A stretch of 7,447 bases of DNA, from contig DJBQ01000073.1 in the NCBI GenBank assembly GCA_002430125.1, positions 1 through 7,447 on the forward strand, given 5' to 3'. This stretch comes from Rhodobacterales bacterium UBA5972. Its GTDB lineage: Bacteria; Pseudomonadota; Alphaproteobacteria; Rhodobacterales; Rhodobacteraceae. Numbering within the stretch: the stretch's first letter is position 1; each line of letters starts with the position of its first letter. This document shows positions 5,393 to 7,447 of the stretch, in pieces. Under the pieces are notes generated by a model that ran no database searches, was not told the DNA's origin, and was given only the letters and a program-made list of their open reading frames with translations. Made by a program: the position numbers and the translations under genes.

Positions 5393-6553
5393 CTAAATCT
5401 GGATCAACTTGACCGATCTGCCATTGGCCGACAGGGCAATCTTGCCGGCACACAAATTTAACGCGTCTTCACCAAAGACATTTCGTCGCCAGCCGCGCAT
5501 CGCCGGGCCATCGACGATGCCAGCCGCGATATCGTCAAGATCTGATGCATTCGCGATCAGTTTCTGCGCAACACCCGCCTCTTCCGCCTTGGCTTTCAAC
5601 AGCACCCGCAGCAAATCGGCCAAGCCTTCACTGCCAGGCGCCCGTTCATGCGCCGGGGTTCCGACCGGATAATCTGAGGGCGGGCAATTGGTGCCCGCTT
5701 CAATTGCTGCTAATATCCCGTCGGCAATCTCGCCTTTGCGTGCATCCCGCATCAACAGCCGTGATTTCGCCAGATCGCTATGGGTTTTCGGCTTGGTTGA
5801 TGCCAGTTCCAACATCGCATCGTCTTTATAGACGCGCGACCGGGGGACATTACGCGACTGCGCAAAATCCTCGCGAAATCGCGCCAATTCGCGGACCACC
5901 GCCAAAAATTTGCCAGACGTCGTTCGTGTCTTAACCCGTGTCCAGGCCATGTCGGGGGTAATAATATAGGTGGCCGGGTCGGTGAGGATTTCAAGTTCTT
6001 CCTCCACCCACTTAACCCGCCCAGTTTTTTTGATCTCGGCTGCCAGAAATTCGTAAATAGCACGCAAATGGGTCACATCAGCAAGCGCATAGAGTTGCTG
6101 GCGCTCGCTCAGCGGGCGCTGACTCCAATCTGTAAAGCGCGAGGATTTATCCAGGTTTTCTTTGGCAATCTTGCGCACCAGCGTTTCATAGCCAACCTGC
6201 TCGCCAAATCCGCAGACCATCGCCGCGATTTGGGTGTCAAAGAATGGTTTCGGAAAAACCCCTTTGCCATCGAAAAAGAATATCTCAAGATCCTGCCGGG
6301 CCGCGTGAAAAACTTTGACCACGCTTTCGTCTTTGAAAAGTTCGAGCAGCGGATCAAGTTCCATCTTGCCGGACAGCACGTCAACCAGCACCGCCCCGTC
6401 GTCACCGATGCCCGGATACGCCATCTGGATCAAACACAGTTTTGAATAATATGTCCGCTCGCGCAGGAATTCTGTGTCAATCGTGACATAAGGGTGATTT
6501 CGCGCAGCCTTGCAATATTCAGCAAGCTCGTCAGTGGTATAAATCGTTTTCAT
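5393..6553 (-). CDS. rnd: Ribonuclease D
   Basis: 386-residue cytoplasmic 3'-5' exoribonuclease that trims tRNA precursors and other stable RNA. All DEDD-family catalytic residues are visible in the N-terminal exonuclease domain: Asp26 and Glu28 in IDTEFLRERTYY (Exo I), Asp88 in FHAARQDLEIFF (Exo II), and Tyr155 with Asp159 in YALADVTHL (Exo III, DEDDy subtype). FFDTQIAAM (about 104-112) is another family marker. An HRDC RNA-binding domain follows at about 205-290, and the remaining C-terminal region completes a normal family length. The ATG at 6553 gives the usual RNase D start (MKTIYTTDELAEYC); a longer frame to 6598 has a poor ribosome-binding site and non-homologous residues. It is not in an operon with sufE, because the lipoprotein gene lies between on the other strand. 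Function is firm. Confidence 0.96.
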   Translation of the reverse strand: MKTIYTTDELAEYCKAARNHPYVTIDTEFLRERTYYSKLCLIQMAYPGIGDDGAVLVDVLSGKMELDPLLELFKDESVVKVFHAARQDLEIFFFDGKGVFPKPFFDTQIAAMVCGFGEQVGYETLVRKIAKENLDKSSRFTDWSQRPLSERQQLYALADVTHLRAIYEFLAAEIKKTGRVKWVEEELEILTDPATYIITPDMAWTRVKTRTTSGKFLAVVRELARFREDFAQSRNVPRSRVYKDDAMLELASTKPKTHSDLAKSRLLMRDARKGEIADGILAAIEAGTNCPPSDYPVGTPAHERAPGSEGLADLLRVLLKAKAEEAGVAQKLIANASDLDDIAAGIVDGPAMRGWRRNVFGEDALNLCAGKIALSANGRSVKLIQI

Positions 6554-6646
6554 ATACTGGTCTGGACTTCTTTTATGACTGGGTTTCATCCACCTCACAG
6601 ACGGCAGACATTAGGGAATGGAATCAAGATTGAAAAGGTCTCAGGT

Positions 6647-6730
6647 ATGTCCAATCGAACGCTTTTGCGGCACTTTAGCGCCGGAAACGTTGAAAACCGT
6701 GTTTTGGCCATGGTATCGCCAAAGTTTTAA
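6647..6730 (+). other. Candidate 27-codon ORF ending in a hairpin plus T run
   Basis: In the roughly 240-bp gap between rnd and the next plus-strand gene, an ATG at 6647 follows AAAAGG (8-base spacing) and opens 27 codons starting MSNRTLLRHF and ending VSPKF. Its last codons contain an AT-rich 7-bp stem (6702-6708 with 6718-6724, one G-U pair, 9-base loop) followed by TTTT (6725-6728), the shape of a weak intrinsic terminator on the plus strand. Either a small peptide, a leader or a short RNA is possible, or chance. I see no good promoter. Nothing else was recognised in this gap. Confidence 0.22.
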
Positions 6731-6791
6731 CACGGACGTTAAGCATTCATGAACAGAGAATGGGCGGGGGTCCATACTAATAAGTGTTTTT

Positions 6792-7139
6792 ATGTCTTAT
6801 GTTGCAACCCTCAACCGCCAAGGCCGTATTCTCGAACGATCCGAGTTCGTTCCACGCACCGCTTTGAAAGCAAGTACCGCGGCATTCCAGCCGCTGGAAG
6901 TTCAGGCGGGTTTGCTGTTTTTACGGATTGATCTGAGATGCCCCGCAAAACTGCGCCCCTTGGTCGAAGAATATTTCGACGATACAGTCGCTGGCAAACC
7001 TCCGAAACTGAACCAAGAGATCGTTATTGAATCAACTTATGTCTCAAAATCGACCCACGGTACGGACCTGTCACAAAGGATTATCAATGGGATATTGCTT
7101 GCGGCGCTCAGTACATTACTGTTTATCTGCTTTTCATAG
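6792..7139 (+). CDS. Hypothetical protein with C-terminal membrane helix
   Basis: 115 residues that I do not recognise. Residues 1-95 are soluble-looking: a polar N-terminus (MSYVATLNRQGRILERSEF), a hydrophobic strand-like piece LLFLRIDLRC (41-50), an acidic patch VEEYFDDTV (58-66) and KLNQEIVIESTYV (72-84). Residues about 97-113 (IINGILLAALSTLLFIC) form a single membrane helix almost at the end, with only two residues after it, so it would be a tail-anchored inner-membrane protein with a cytoplasmic domain. No signal peptide or catalytic motif is evident. The ribosome-binding site is weak (AATAAGTG upstream), which lowers confidence, but codon use is mixed and coding-like throughout. It converges on the permease remnant with a 20-base gap and is divergent from rnd. 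Confidence 0.55.
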   Translation: MSYVATLNRQGRILERSEFVPRTALKASTAAFQPLEVQAGLLFLRIDLRCPAKLRPLVEEYFDDTVAGKPPKLNQEIVIESTYVSKSTHGTDLSQRIINGILLAALSTLLFICFS

Positions 7140-7159
7140 ACCGCAGAATTTGTCCTGCC

Positions 7160-7447
7160 CTAGCAATTTCCGCGCCATGGGTTCGCCTTGCCGATTACCC
7201 ACCGCATGATCACATCAAAGGCAAGGCCAAGCAGTCCCATGATCAGGATGGTGACCCAGATCAGTTCATAATCCGACACCGTTCGGGCTATGTTTTCGAT
7301 GAACCCGATACCCGTCGTGCCTGCCAACATTTCGGCCGCGACCAGCGTTCCCCAACAAACCCCGATGGCATTCCGAATTCCGGTCAGAATTTCCGGCATG
7401 CCGTTTGGTAAAATAACCTCGCGCAGGTGCTGTCAGACGAATGCGAA
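7160..7447 (-). pseudogene. ABC transporter permease, TauC/SsuC type (C-terminal part, interrupted by an in-frame TGA)
   Basis: The frame runs from the right edge to the TAG at 7160-7162 and encodes the last third of a binding-protein-dependent permease of the nitrate/sulfonate/taurine family. The coupling loop LREVILPNGMPEILTGIRNA, then GVCWGTLVAAEMLAGTTGIGF, a last helix (LIWVTILIMGLLGLAFDVIM) and the tail MRWVIGKANPWRGNC are typical in order and spacing. The frame is broken by TGA at 7433-7435, just before QHLREVILP; the codons beyond it (FAFV) still fit the family, where an aromatic residue such as Trp is common at that place, so TGG to TGA is the simplest reading. The fragment after the stop lacks most of the membrane helices and cannot work alone, so a pseudogene is likely. 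A base error near the sequence end is the alternative. Confidence 0.7.

Noticed and set aside
6554..6598. Longer N-terminus for RNase D
   Set aside because: The extra 15 residues (MRWMKPSHKRSPDQY) have no family counterpart; RNase D proteins begin close to the ATG at 6553.

Overview
The window looks like a chromosomal segment of an alphaproteobacterium of the Rhodobacteraceae (roseobacter type). The grounds are the moderate-to-high GC, the protein style (a lipoprotein with a Ser-rich linker and an NPFNWFG stretch, an alphaproteobacterial RNase D) and, most tellingly, a methionine synthase cut into separate polypeptides. As I recall, that arrangement was described genetically in Phaeobacter and Dinoroseobacter. 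Genus and species cannot be read from the sequence.

Layout, left to right. Positions 3-1408 (+) hold the end of a LivH-type permease and a complete LivM-type permease, joined by an ATGA overlap; together they are the last genes of a branched-chain or related amino-acid ABC importer operon. Facing them on the minus strand are a DUF1638 protein (1506-2162) and a 60-residue two-helix membrane protein (2236-2418). A clear intrinsic terminator (2455-2486, minus) closes the next unit, which is, in transcription order, SufE (4768-4337), a homocysteine methyltransferase (4344-3334) and a corrinoid-binding protein (3211-2510). A small outer-membrane-type lipoprotein (4917-5387, +) diverges from sufE and converges on RNase D (6553-5393, minus). 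The right end has an unrecognised 115-residue protein with a C-terminal membrane helix (6792-7139, +) and the C-terminal part of a TauC/SsuC-type permease (minus), which carries an in-frame TGA and is probably a pseudogene.

How the genes work together. The methyltransferase carries the three-cysteine zinc site for homocysteine and the corrinoid protein carries the DxHxxG cobalamin site. Together they match the first and the B12-binding modules of MetH; the methyl-tetrahydrofolate module and the cobalamin reactivator are not in this window. SufE overlaps the methyltransferase by 8 bp, and DUF1638, a family I recall near corrinoid methyltransferase genes, lies just downstream. The region is therefore a plausible one-carbon/methionine neighbourhood with Fe-S and uncharacterised accessory partners. 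The remaining genes (Liv importer, RNase D, lipoprotein) look like ordinary neighbours.

Regulatory signals are mostly inferential: a perfect 10-bp inverted repeat between sufE and the lipoprotein gene, a 12-bp palindrome plus two 8-bp direct repeats upstream of the corrinoid gene, and one convincing terminator. No RNA gene, CRISPR array or insertion sequence was seen, and no gene-free stretch exceeds 300 bases (the longest is about 240, at 6554-6791).
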